This document shows, one piece after another, positions 19,990-29,284 of a stretch of DNA of 64,000 nucleotides. This DNA comes from Haematococcus lacustris. Its lineage: Eukaryota; Chlorophyta; Chlorophyceae; Chlamydomonadales; Haematococcaceae. The notes under the pieces are model-generated. The model saw only the letters and a program-made list of their open reading frames with translations, was not told the origin of the DNA and did not search any database. Within the stretch, counting starts at the first letter, position 1, and every line of letters starts with the position of its first letter. The position numbers were made by a program, and so were the translations under genes. The DNA lies in assembly GCA_030144725.1 (NCBI GenBank), contig JASKMD010000031.1:1965344-2029343 (forward strand), written 5' to 3'.

Positions 19990-22959
19990 CAGTTTCCACA
20001 GTTCGATCCTCGTGACCTTTGCGCAGTTTCTTGCAGAGTCTTTGCGCAGTGCTTGCGTGGTGCCACTACAGGGCACAACATCATGCCCCGCAATGGCTGA
20101 TCACGCTTCTGGCTCCAGGCTGGACGCAGCAGGCGGAGGTTCATCTGCCCTGCTGGGGGTTTCCAAGTTGCAGGCCTGGTGGGCTGCTCACGGTCCAGGT
20201 CCTCCTCACATGGCTGCTGGCCATTCATTGCTGAGCTGACCCGGGTGGTGCGGTGCTCATCCACAAGCACCACCCTGCCCCGCCACTGGTCTATGCCCCT
20301 GGGCCAGCACACCACCTTGCAGCAGGCACGCAACACCGCATCAGCACCCACCCTCCCCCAGTGCCAATGCCAGCAGCGCCAAAGAAGACCACCAGCTGCT
20401 TGGCACGGCCATGGCGCTCCATGGACACCTCCGCCATGTCCTCCTCCAACTGCAGCCATGCACACAAGGCACACAGGGTGACTGACATGGTGGCACAGGC
20501 TAGGCATGGCACAGTCATTTACTCTTTCACTTCATGCCTAACCCACCACCTCTCAATCCCATACCCTCCCTCCCTCACACCCACCCTCACCTTCTTGAAG
20601 AACTCCTCCAATGCCCGGTCCTGGGCTCTGTACAGCCTCAGCCTCTGCCATGCCCACTTGGAGTCCAGGTAGACCTCCCACACCGCGTCACATGTGGTCA
20701 GGGTGACAGCAATGTGCTTCAGGTTGGCCACCAGGGACGTGCCGGCTGAGCTTGCTGCTGCCAAGTGTTGGAGGTGGGGCTCGATTGGCGCTAGCCACCG
20801 CTGGGTAGTGCGGCTGGCATTGTTCAGGCCACTGGCCTGCCGCACCTGGCCCTTGGTCAGCTTCCACCGGGCCAGCTGATCTGCTACCAGCTGGCCTGAC
20901 TCCTGGTCCCAGACAGAGGCTGCACTGACTGCCTAGGTGACGCTGGGTCTCTGCGTTGCTGGGTCGAACACGAACTAACGCTGATCAGCTATGCGCTTGC
21001 CGATGCGGGGGAGTCTTAACACATGGGCTGCTGCTGCCTCTGCACTTGGGCGGCTGTTGTTGCTGGCAGCTGGGGGTGGGGCGGGAGGAAGGGGAAGGGG
21101 GCCTGTGTAGTGCACACACACACGGACACCGTCCGTCTCTACCGTCCTCTCTAAGTCGTGTTGTTGTTTGTCAGTCTGCCTGTGCCAGACCACCTGTCCC
21201 AGTGCTTGCTCAATGCTGGCTCTGTGGTGAAGGCTTCCTTGGTCTCGTTGGTCAGCCCTAGCTGCGTGCACACCCTATGCAGCACCCTAATGTCTAGCTC
21301 GATAAAGTGTAGCCCTACTCTGGCCATGGGGTTGAGGGTGAAAGGGGGTGGGCAGGTGAGGAACTGGGGATCACCCTATCCTCGCCATGCTTTGGCTGCC
21401 CTGGCACGGGTGGGGTGGGGGGCTGCCGCCACTGCTCCAGGCACCGGCACACATGCACCACATGGCGCATGCGGCAGGGCAAGGGCAGGGGGTCCTTGCT
21501 TCTCGAGGCCTAGTAGGGGGGGATGCTTGTCGGCCTCCTCCTTCAGGTCGTTCACGTGGTCCTTGTCCCGGTCGCAGGCCTGCAGCTCCTGGCTGTCAAC
21601 GTTCAGGCCGTACCCACACGCCATCCGGATGAACAGCTGAGCCTCCTCCCCACTCAAGCCTAGCCGGGCCCTGGCTGCCTTGGCGTACAGCTTGACAAAG
21701 CGCTCTGCATGTGCATGTCGGGTCGGGTCGGGTCGGGTCGGGTCGGGTCGGGTCGGGTCGGGTCGGGTCGGGTCGGGTCGGGTCGGGTCGGGTCGGGTCG
21801 GGTCGGGTCGGGTCGGGTCGGGTCGGGTCGGGTCGGGTCGGGTCGGGTCGGGTCGGGTCGGGTCGGGTCGGGTCGGGTCGGGTCGGGTCGGGTCGGGTCG
21901 GGTCGGGTCGGGTCGGGTCGGGTCGGGTCGGGTCGGGTCGGGTCGGGTCGGGTCGGGTCGGGTCGGGTCGGGTCGGGTCGGGTCGGGTCGGGTCGGGTCG
22001 GGTCGGGTCGGGTCGGGTCGGGTCGGGTCGGGTCGGGTCGGGTCGGGTCGGGTCGGGTCGGGTCGGGTCGGGTCGGGTCGGGTCGGGTCGGGTCGGGTCG
22101 GGTCGGGTCGGGTCGGGTCGGGTCGGGTCGGGTCGGGTCGGGTCGGGTCGGGTCGGGTCGGGTCGGGTCGGGTCGGGTCGGGTCGGGTCGGGTCGGGTCG
22201 GGTCGGGTCGGGTCGGGTCGGGTCGGGTCGGGTCGGGTCGGGTCGGGTCGGGTCGGGTCGGGTCGGGTCGGGTCGGGTCGGGTCGGGTCGGGTCGGGTCG
22301 GGTCGGGTCGGGTCGGGTCGGGTCGGGTCGGGTCGGGGTCGGGTTGGGGTCAAGTTTAGTCCAGAGTCTGTGCACCACCATTGTTTGCCTGGGTTGGTGA
22401 GATGCTGCTTCATGCTGATCGCTAGCTGCATGGAGGTCCACCTGCCCTGTTGGGGGCTTCCTTGTTGCAACTCCCGCAGCTTGGCCAGCAGCACCTGGTT
22501 GTTGGGGTCCTCAAGGACAGGCATGAGCATGGGGTGGCGGAGCTGCCGTTTGCGCACAAGGCACCGCTGCAGGTGGTTGCAGACTGTCAGGCCGTTGGGG
22601 CTGCCAAAGACCTCGCATTAGTCTTTCAGCTGCCTCAGCATCACCGGATCTTTAATGTCCCGGGGCAAGGGAGGCCCTATGGGTGCTGCTGGTGCAAGGG
22701 CTGCCAGACGGGCGCTGCGATGCCTTGGGGTGGGCTGCGTGACTGGCTCTGGCTCTGGCTCTAGCTCTGGCTCTAGCTGTGGCTGAGGATTAGGATCAGG
22801 ACCTAGCTCAGGTCCGCAGTCCCACTCCATGCCAGCAAGCTGGGCAGGGGCACGAGGGGGGAGTGGGGGAGGGGGGGGTGCATCAGGGGCTTGGGGGGCT
22901 GCACGGCTGGGGGTGTGGACGCACAGGTAAACCCCGAGATGGGGTAGCCCACCAGGCAT
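19990..22959 (-). pseudogene. Fanzor-like nuclease, subfamily B, near full-span but disrupted and C-terminally truncated
   Basis: Order on the minus strand: an N-terminal Pro/Glu-rich part (22,959-22,621), VRKRQLRHPMLMP and a helical block (22,560-22,360), the (GGTCG)n array, then AERFVKLYAKAARARLGLSG. Next comes FTLNPMARVGLHFIELDIRV (about 21,340-21,280), a typical Fanzor pre-RuvC strand. A possible RuvC-I word FVFDP (about 20,965) follows, then LTKGQVRQASGLNN and RTTQRWLAP. The recognition-helix segment ends AQDRALEEFFKK. LVVFFGAAGIG and VLVDEHRTTRVSS (20,235-20,267) complete the visible core. The RuvC-III aspartate block is absent: similarity ends after VVAPRK near 20,065. Stops (22,618; two near 20,950) and a frameshift near 20,320 break it. 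An intron lies at about 20,480-20,600. Identification is from motif order and is probable, not proven. Confidence 0.55.
21717..22334. repeat. (GGTCG)n pentanucleotide array, ~123 units
   Basis: Perfect tandem GGTCG for about 618 bp inside the Fanzor-like gene. It reads as (DPTRP)n in the gene's sense and stays open in every frame. Whether it sits in an intron or exon of the former gene is unclear. Confidence 0.97.
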
Positions 22960-22965
22960 AAGGCC

Positions 22966-23062
22966 GCCCCAACATGGGGTTGGTAATATGCATGCAAATA
23001 CTCACTCAATACTGCACCATTTTTGTAGCGGTTGTAACATTGGCAGCTGCGATTTAGTCCGC
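22966..23062 (+). repeat. Dispersed repeat (partner at 39,638-39,728)
   Basis: Shares CCCAACATGG, GGTTGGTAAT and ACATTGGCAGCTGCGA with the partner copy, about 80% identical by eye over ~95 bp. Confidence 0.65.
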
Positions 23063-23510
23063 GTAATCTGACCTTCAGCGCAAGCCATTGCATTCTTTGC
23101 GGGCGTACTGCCACATGTGCCCGCGAACAAATCACAGCGGCGAGACGGGTCTACTTGGCACCGCGTGCCACATCCCTGTGACCCCATCTACCTAGCGTAG
23201 TGAGCTGATTGTGCACAAATGGAATGTCCGGCTAACACCCAACGCGATGCCTGCCGGGCGTGCAGGGCACCTAGACGGGGTGATTGGGACATATATTCAT
23301 GTTCGTCTCTCGCCAAATACATCATTTGGGTCGGCGCGCATTAAGGTATAACCGGGTTACACCCCCCCCTCCTCCACTGTGTCCTCCACTATGACCCCGT
23401 TTCCAACGGGCCAGAGCCAGAGCCAGAGCTATATCTTACTTTTTAGGGGCTCTGGCGACTAGGGCACGACTGTTAACGTTAACATCCTGATGTTTGGGCC
23501 TGTTAAGTAG
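23063..23510. other. Intergenic, no gene seen
   Basis: Only short simple-sequence words are visible (CCAGAGCCAGAG at 23,410-23,430). Confidence 0.5.
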
Positions 23511-23711
23511 TAGATAATGGTGTCGCGGGTCGTTTTAGGCGGTTTAAAAAGGCGAGGTCGAGGCCCTGGCGCGGGGCAGCTCGAGACCGAAGCCAGCGGA
23601 CACGGAGCGTAGCGACGTGGCCGCTGGCTGAGGTCGAGAGCTGTCCCGCGCCAGGGCCGAGACCGAGCCTTTTTCAACTGCCTAAAACGGCCCAGGCGAC
23701 TCCATTATCTA
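23511..23711. mobile_element. Foldback MITE, ~201 bp with ~90-bp inverted arms
   Basis: The left end TAGATAATGGTGTCGC is inverted as GCGACTCCATTATCTA on the right. Inside, GGTCGTTTTAGGCGG and AAAAAGGC pair with GCCTTTTT and CTGCCTAAAACGGCC, and the arms continue through CCCTGGCGCGGG. There is no ORF. Confidence 0.75.
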
Positions 23712-23714
23712 GTG

Positions 23715-23910
23715 TAATTGAGTTTTACGTAGGCGAAGCTCTATTGGCGCGGCGAAGCCGCGCAATGTGATGCTTCTTGTCACCTGCGATGGTGTTGGCC
23801 GGCTGTTACGTGTTCGTTGGCAACCACTTTTGTTAATACACCAGGTCGCTGCAGTTAACGATTCTTAAAACGAGGTCTATTAACGATTACAACTGAGTAA
23901 AACTCAATTA
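23715..23910. mobile_element. Short inverted-repeat element adjoining the previous MITE
   Basis: TAATTGAGTTTTAC at the left is inverted as GTAAAACTCAATTA at the right, about 196 bp apart and starting four bases after the previous element. GTTAACGTTAAC words flank the pair at 23,471 and 23,935. Confidence 0.6.
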
Positions 23911-24655
23911 CCGTGGGATAACAAATCGTTAACGTAACGTTAACACCTTGAGCCTAGCACCCTGACGACCCGGAGTGTGATGGGGGTTTACTAGAGGTCT
24001 ATACACGAATATACAACAAAGAACGCTCCCGACATCTACAGAGCCAGCAATGGGCTTCGTTGAGAACATTGGGGTAAGCGTGGGAGCTGAGAGGTAGTGG
24101 TGCGCAGGCGTGCAAGCCTCTGAGCCGCTGAGCAAGCCGCTGAGCAAGCCGCGCAGCCATTGTGGTCCTTTTGTTGCTGCGTGATGTTCAATACGGCCAA
24201 TGGCGCCTAGCATAGCAAGCACACAACCTTAATAATGCTGATGTTGTAATGTGCCTCCCGTGGCGCCGTAGAGAGTTGTAGCTCCCCGGAGTATAGTTAG
24301 CTAGTCCCGCTAGTGCGGAGAGTGCTTGACTAGTAAGCCTAATTAGCCTTGACTTGCACGACTGACTTGCACGACGCACTCTGTGCATTTGCGCCTGCGA
24401 TGCCTGCCGCCATCATCCCAGCCACCACCCTAGCTAACGGGACAATAGCGTCCTTGTTCGTCGCCATATAAAAGAAATCGCCTCCAAAGCTGCAGCCAAC
24501 CCCCAAAGCTACAGGCGACCAACCATGGCCTGCTTCAAGCAGAGTTACATCATAGCGAAACACCAGCCGAGCACTGTAGCTCTGCGTATAGCTTTGCTTT
24601 GCGGAAAGGCTGCGTGTGCGAAGATTGGGGTCGCGGTTGCTTCGCCTTCCACAAT

Positions 24656-25121
24656 TTGTTAACTTTTCTCCCTTGGTTACCCTTTTCGCATTGGCGAGGC
24701 TACCGGTCAACGGAATCTTCCGAACCTCTCGCGACTGCTTCGGTGAATCCACGTTTTGACCCCGCAGTAGATACTTGCAGCTTTTTCTTGTATTCCTGGC
24801 AAGCCCACAGCCCTGGAGAGCGTGGTTTTTTCATAGTTTGAACGGTGTGAGGCGGTCTTATTGGGGTGTAATGCATTCTTATTTGTTCATCGAATGCATT
24901 ACACCCCAATAAGACCGCTTCACACCGTTCAAACTATGAAAAAACCACGCTCTCCAGGGCTGTGGGCTTGCCAAGAATACAAGAGAAAGATGCAAGTATT
25001 TACTGCGGGGTCAGAACGTGGATGGACCGAGGCAGTCGCGAGAGTTTCGGAAGATTCCGTTGACCGGTAGCCTCGCCAATGCGAAAAGGGTAGTTAACCC
25101 ATGTTAGCTTTGGGTTAACAA
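24656..25121. repeat. 466-bp near-perfect palindrome (13-nt loop)
   Basis: Arms 24,656-24,878 and 24,892-25,121 are reverse complements, by eye above 90% with almost no net indel (centre 24,885). Outer ends share GTTAACAA/TTGTTAAC. Both arms carry the same 69-codon ORF reading outward, but its differences are mostly amino-acid changing, so coding is unlikely. Confidence 0.9.
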
Positions 25122-26084
25122 ACCTGGTCATGCTCTACTGGCGACCCGTTTCCAATGGAAAGAGCCCAGTCGTTAAGGTGGTTGCCCAGAGCCTGCCCAT
25201 CCCGCAGCGCCGCAGCCGCACCGAAGGGCAGCTCCGCTATCCACCCCACGCCTGCCTTGACAAATGGACGCACGACGCCAGGCTGCACGTCGGCGGTGGA
25301 GGCAGCAGATAGCCCGGGTCATCGTCGTGATTGCAAACGGAGTGGTTGCAAACGGAGGGCACAAGGCAAGGGCATGGCCGATGTTGGGGGACATGTCCGA
25401 TGCCTAGCGTTGATGTCGGAACCTTGCGCTGTGCCAAGCAATATGGGAACGCCGGTAGGCTTGAGTGGTCATGGGTGTGTAAGTAGCCGAGGCTGATCAC
25501 TGGACTTACACTGTAAGAAGACCAAACCCATCAAGAGAGAACTTGTCATTGGAAGCATTTCAGCCATATCACATCATAAGTAAAGAAGCGAATCACATCT
25601 CCTACATGGGGAAAAGACACAATGGGCCAGAAGCCTTACACCACGGGTGACCTATACAGAGGGTCGTCATGTAATCCTTGTAGCCCACTCTCTAGCTTCC
25701 CAGACCCAACATCAAGCTGAGATAGCTGTGACTTGCAGCCTGCGTGCCTGTGTGCGGGCTTCTCCTTGCAGCCGCTGCATCAGCTGCTGCCGTAGCGGCG
25801 GCCCCATTGGCCCAATGGGTAAGACCCACACCTGCAGAACTGAAGCCACCACCGTTACTTGACCAACCAATGGTCACAGGTTGCAACACTTGGGGCACAC
25901 CAGCATTTGGGTGCACCCCTGTCGCTGCTGGCCCACAAGGCACCTGCACCCCACAAGGCTGCAGCCCACCAAGCTGCAGCCCCCGCTCCCCACCTGGCTG
26001 CAGCCCTCCAGCTGCAGCCCATGCACCCCAACAGGCTGCACCCCCCGCGCCCAACCTGGCTTCTGGCACCTGGCGTTCGTTTTT
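25122..26084. other. Intergenic, no gene supported
   Basis: A Pro/Cys/Ala-rich ORF at 25,744-26,088 has no ATG and is largely built of CTGCAGCC words, so it is not called. Confidence 0.45.
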
Positions 26085-26474
26085 CTAGCTAAAGGTCCTT
26101 GCCTGTGCGTCCCAGGTTCCACTTCCACACGGCCGCGCAGCCAGCTTTGGCGTAGCCGGCGTCATTTTGCGGCCTCCCAGGCTCGCTGAGTGCTTGTTCA
26201 CGTATGCAGCCAAAACCTCACCCATCTTGTCCCCGTTGGTCTTGCCCTGGACCTCGGCGAATGCCTGGGCTTGAAGCTCTGCAAAGAGCTCATCTTGCGA
26301 GTCGTCCCACGCTACCTTCGACTCCTCCTGGGAGCCCTGTTGCGAGCCACAAGTCATATAATTAATGACATCACATGTCATATAATTAATTTTGGGCTCT
26401 GGCTCTGGCTCTGAGCTCTGTGGCCCTCGAGCCGCAGAGGCCGGAGGGGCTGCATGAGGCTCCCAAGAGCGCAT
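26085..26474 (-). CDS. Hypothetical 129-aa ORF
   Basis: Starts at an ATG (26,474). The central part (KVAWDDSQDELFAELQAQAF) has balanced, protein-like composition, while the ends are low complexity. No family was recognised. It could be an exon of a transposon-borne DNA-binding protein, but this is speculation. Confidence 0.2.
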   Translation of the reverse strand: MRSWEPHAAPPASAARGPQSSEPEPEPKINYMTCDVINYMTCGSQQGSQEESKVAWDDSQDELFAELQAQAFAEVQGKTNGDKMGEVLAAYVNKHSASLGGRKMTPATPKLAARPCGSGTWDAQARTFS

Positions 26475-26579
26475 CTAAGAGCCGAATCTGGAATCTTACT
26501 CCGGCTCTTGGCTCTTGCATTGGAAACGGGGGTCGGCGGAGCCGACGGTTGGCCGGCGGTTAGAGCCATTTCTGGGCTC

Positions 26580-26607
26580 TGGCTCCGGCTCTGGCTCTTC
26601 CGTCAGG

Positions 26608-26668
<61 letters not shown>

Positions 26669-26675
26669 CTCTTGC
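26580..26675. repeat. (GGCTCT)n hexanucleotide array
   Basis: About 12 GGCTCT units, bounded on both sides by CTCTTGCATTGGAAACGGGG-type words (26,510-26,531 and 26,666-26,688). Confidence 0.9.
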
Positions 26676-27052
26676 ATTGGAAACGGGGTCTATGTTGCAC
26701 CCGTTGCACCTAGAGGAAAAGCGACATGAAATGTTTGTTCTTGACCCATTGGCGCATCTATTGAAACAAATCGCACATCAAACAACCCAGGCCTCTATCA
26801 GTTTGACATCTTCAAAGTGACATCATGTTCTCCAAGCAGAATGAGGGCTACGGGGCTGTGTGGTGGCAGTTGAGCTATGAAACTTTGCACGCAGGTGGAT
26901 GGCATGTAGGGGAGCGTAAGTCTTACAGGAGAGCCCAGTCCAGTCCAGTCCAAACTCGGTCATGGTGTGGAGTTGTCTGACTGACTACATGGCCCTGGCC
27001 CTGAGATCGGCTAAGGGAGTTGGGGGGTCACAGACCAAAGTAAGCTTTTGGC

Positions 27053-27393
27053 TTATCTGAGTATGAGTGTTTGTAGTACTGTCCTAGATGAGCTTAACCT
27101 AGTAAGTAGCATGTTGTAAGTCCAAATGGTCGAGCTGTGGCATTGCCCTCTAGCCTCAGCGGGGTTGCATGATGGCGGTGCTGGTTGCAGGCGCTTGCGC
27201 TTGCGGTTGCCTTGATCTTGCTGCAAGTGTTGCTGCTGCTGTTCCTCCCAAGCCTCCCATTGCTTGCGGTGCGCAGCATCCTCTATCAACACCCTCTCGG
27301 CTGACTTGGCTGCATATGTTGCATCAGAAGAGCCCATTGCTGATAGGAGATGGGGAAGCTGCTGGTACACTTTGCCGTGCTCATCCAGGTACT
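27053..27393 (-). CDS. Hypothetical C-terminal exon, Gln/Glu-rich
   Basis: The open frame reads KYLDEHGKVYQQLPHLLSAM, then AERVLIEDAAHRKQWEAWEE and a poly-Gln stretch to a stop at 27,053. Composition is protein-like and helical. The upstream (27,386-27,485) is a tandem repeat of CAGGTACTTGAGCATAGCAT, so the start is unknown. No family was recognised. Confidence 0.25.
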
Positions 27394-27777
27394 TGAGCAT
27401 AGCATCGCCAGGTACTTGAGCATAGCATCGCCACAGGTACTTGAGCATAGCATAGCATAGCATCCAGGTACTTGAGCATAGCATAGCCAACAATGGTGTT
27501 TAGGGGTAGCGATGCATGGGGCTGCTGGGGCTGGGCTAGGAGGGGGTAGCTATGCATGGGGCTGCTGGGGATGCTGGGGCTGCATGGGGCTGCTGGGGCT
27601 GCTGGGGCTGGGCTAGGAGGGGGTGGTGGTAGGCACATGGTGCAAGGCAGGGTTGGGCCAAGCGTTGCTGTGTTTTAGTTACTCACCGGGTCGGTTAAGG
27701 GTGAGGGAGCTTGCACTTGGCTGTTCGGTAGGGTAGGGAGAGGGCTGTGATGTCAAGGGGGAGGGGAGAAGTAGGAG

Positions 27778-27860
27778 GGCTGGGCTGGGCTGGGCTGCGC
27801 TGGGCTGCGCTGGGCTGCGCTGGGCTGCGCTGGGCTGCGCTGGGCTGCGCTGGGCTGCGC
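27778..27860. repeat. (GGGCTGCGCT)n decanucleotide array
   Basis: About 8 units, a relative of the GGGCT arrays downstream. Confidence 0.9.
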
Positions 27861-28765
27861 TCGAACTGACCGCATGGGGTGCTCGTGTGCATGCTGGTGG
27901 GAATACTCGTTGTGGAAGATTGTATGTGCAATTGAATGCCGAGCATGCCGCCCTGCATGCCCGGACATGAGGCACGGTTTTTTAAACTGCGACAAGCAAA
28001 CATACTGCACCATTGCACATTATGCAGAAGTGGCAGTGCTGATAATAACAGAGTAGTGCGGGTCATGGATAGGTTGCTGGTCTTGGCTGTGTGGTGGCCT
28101 TGGGTAGGGCGCGCAGCTGGCAGCAGCGTGCAGCACAGGCGCCATAGAATCTGCACATCGTCAAGCGTGTCGTACAAAGCAGCTAGCACAGCACCCATCA
28201 TGCACTCATGGTCGGCATGGGTGGTCTCCCTGTGAAGCCACATGCACAGGGCTTGCAAGCTTTTGGACATCGTCATGGGCTATAGGCTGTAAGGAACCGC
28301 GTAAGGTTACAAAGCTTGACGGGCTGGGGGCTGGGCAGCGCCAGGGTGTGGAACGATATGGCAACATGTGGAGCCAGCCAACCCCCACACTTTGCCCTGT
28401 CCATGACCCACTCCCTGCCGAGGCACGATGACACCGCAAAACATGCATAGCTTCCAGTTCAGGCTAGACAAGCAAGGGGAAAATTGGGTACCATGCTGTT
28501 CTCCACATCCAGACCACCATTTGCTACCGCGATTGCACCGTCAGGTTCAGCGTGCTGAATTAGTGAGCGGCGTCGAAGCGCAGGCCCGCAGGCACAGTAT
28601 GGGTGTGTGGGCCTAAAGTTGTGTCCACGTAACAAGGTTGCTGTAGGGAGCGACACACATACGTATATGGTTCAAGGCAGGGGCCCGTCTCTCTCGCTGG
28701 CCAGGTCGGTTTCGTCGGTTGTACTGGGTAGCTCGATTTCCTAGCTCCTGCAAAGCTTAGGAGCA

Positions 28766-28960
28766 ATGCCTGTTGATAATGTTCCGCAACCAGCACAGCC
28801 TCGAGCTCCGCAACCTCCAATATACTATGAAGTGAAGCGGACATTTCCCCTTGAGATGTTGTACTCGCGCACCTCATTTGCGGAACTGGCGGCCCAGGCC
28901 AAGGCCAGCTTGGCGACTGAAACTGTGGAGCAGCTATTGCGGAATTTGCCTGTGTTGTGA
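28766..28960 (+). CDS. Small hypothetical protein, 64 aa
   Basis: ATG at 28,766, stop TGA at 28,958-28,960. The sequence is MPVDNVPQPAQP..., then YYEVKRTFPLEMLYSRTSF and a helical AELAAQAKASLATETVEQLL tail. Composition and codon use look genuine and the frame lacks simple repeats. It may be a complete small gene or a terminal exon. Function unknown. Confidence 0.35.
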   Translation: MPVDNVPQPAQPRAPQPPIYYEVKRTFPLEMLYSRTSFAELAAQAKASLATETVEQLLRNLPVL

Positions 28961-29284
28961 TCTGTTGACTCTAGCTCCTGTTGGCATTCTAGGAGGTTGC
29001 TAGCAGCAGCTTAGGGCTGCTTGTGCACAGTGGCATAGTGGGGTCAGGTTTCGCCTGTAAGACCCGCTTCATCAGGTTACACAACTCTGCTTGCAACCGC
29101 CTTCACTCCGCTACTGCGTCAGCTATGGCTACATGCTGGTACAATTGCTTGGTCTACTCAGCAAGGCTGCTGCTCCAACAAGGCTGCTAATGCATGATCT
29201 CTTCCCGCACTGCTTGTAGACGCTGTTATATAGCGTGACGCGCCTGAAACCAAGACATGCAACACCACATGCACAGGCAATGGC
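28961..29284. other. Flank of the first GGGCT array
   Basis: No gene seen. This flank differs completely from the left flank of the second array (41,520-41,572). Confidence 0.5.

Noticed and set aside
24700..25070. Two near-identical 69-codon ORFs diverging from 24,885
   Set aside because: They are the two arms of a palindrome. Most differences between the arms change the amino acid, so there is no sign of coding constraint.
25744..26088. Possible secreted Cys/Pro-rich protein with a signal-peptide-like start
   Set aside because: There is no ATG (it begins at GTG), the body is repeated CTGCAGCC words, and the apparent signal sequence follows a splice-acceptor-like CTTGCAG.
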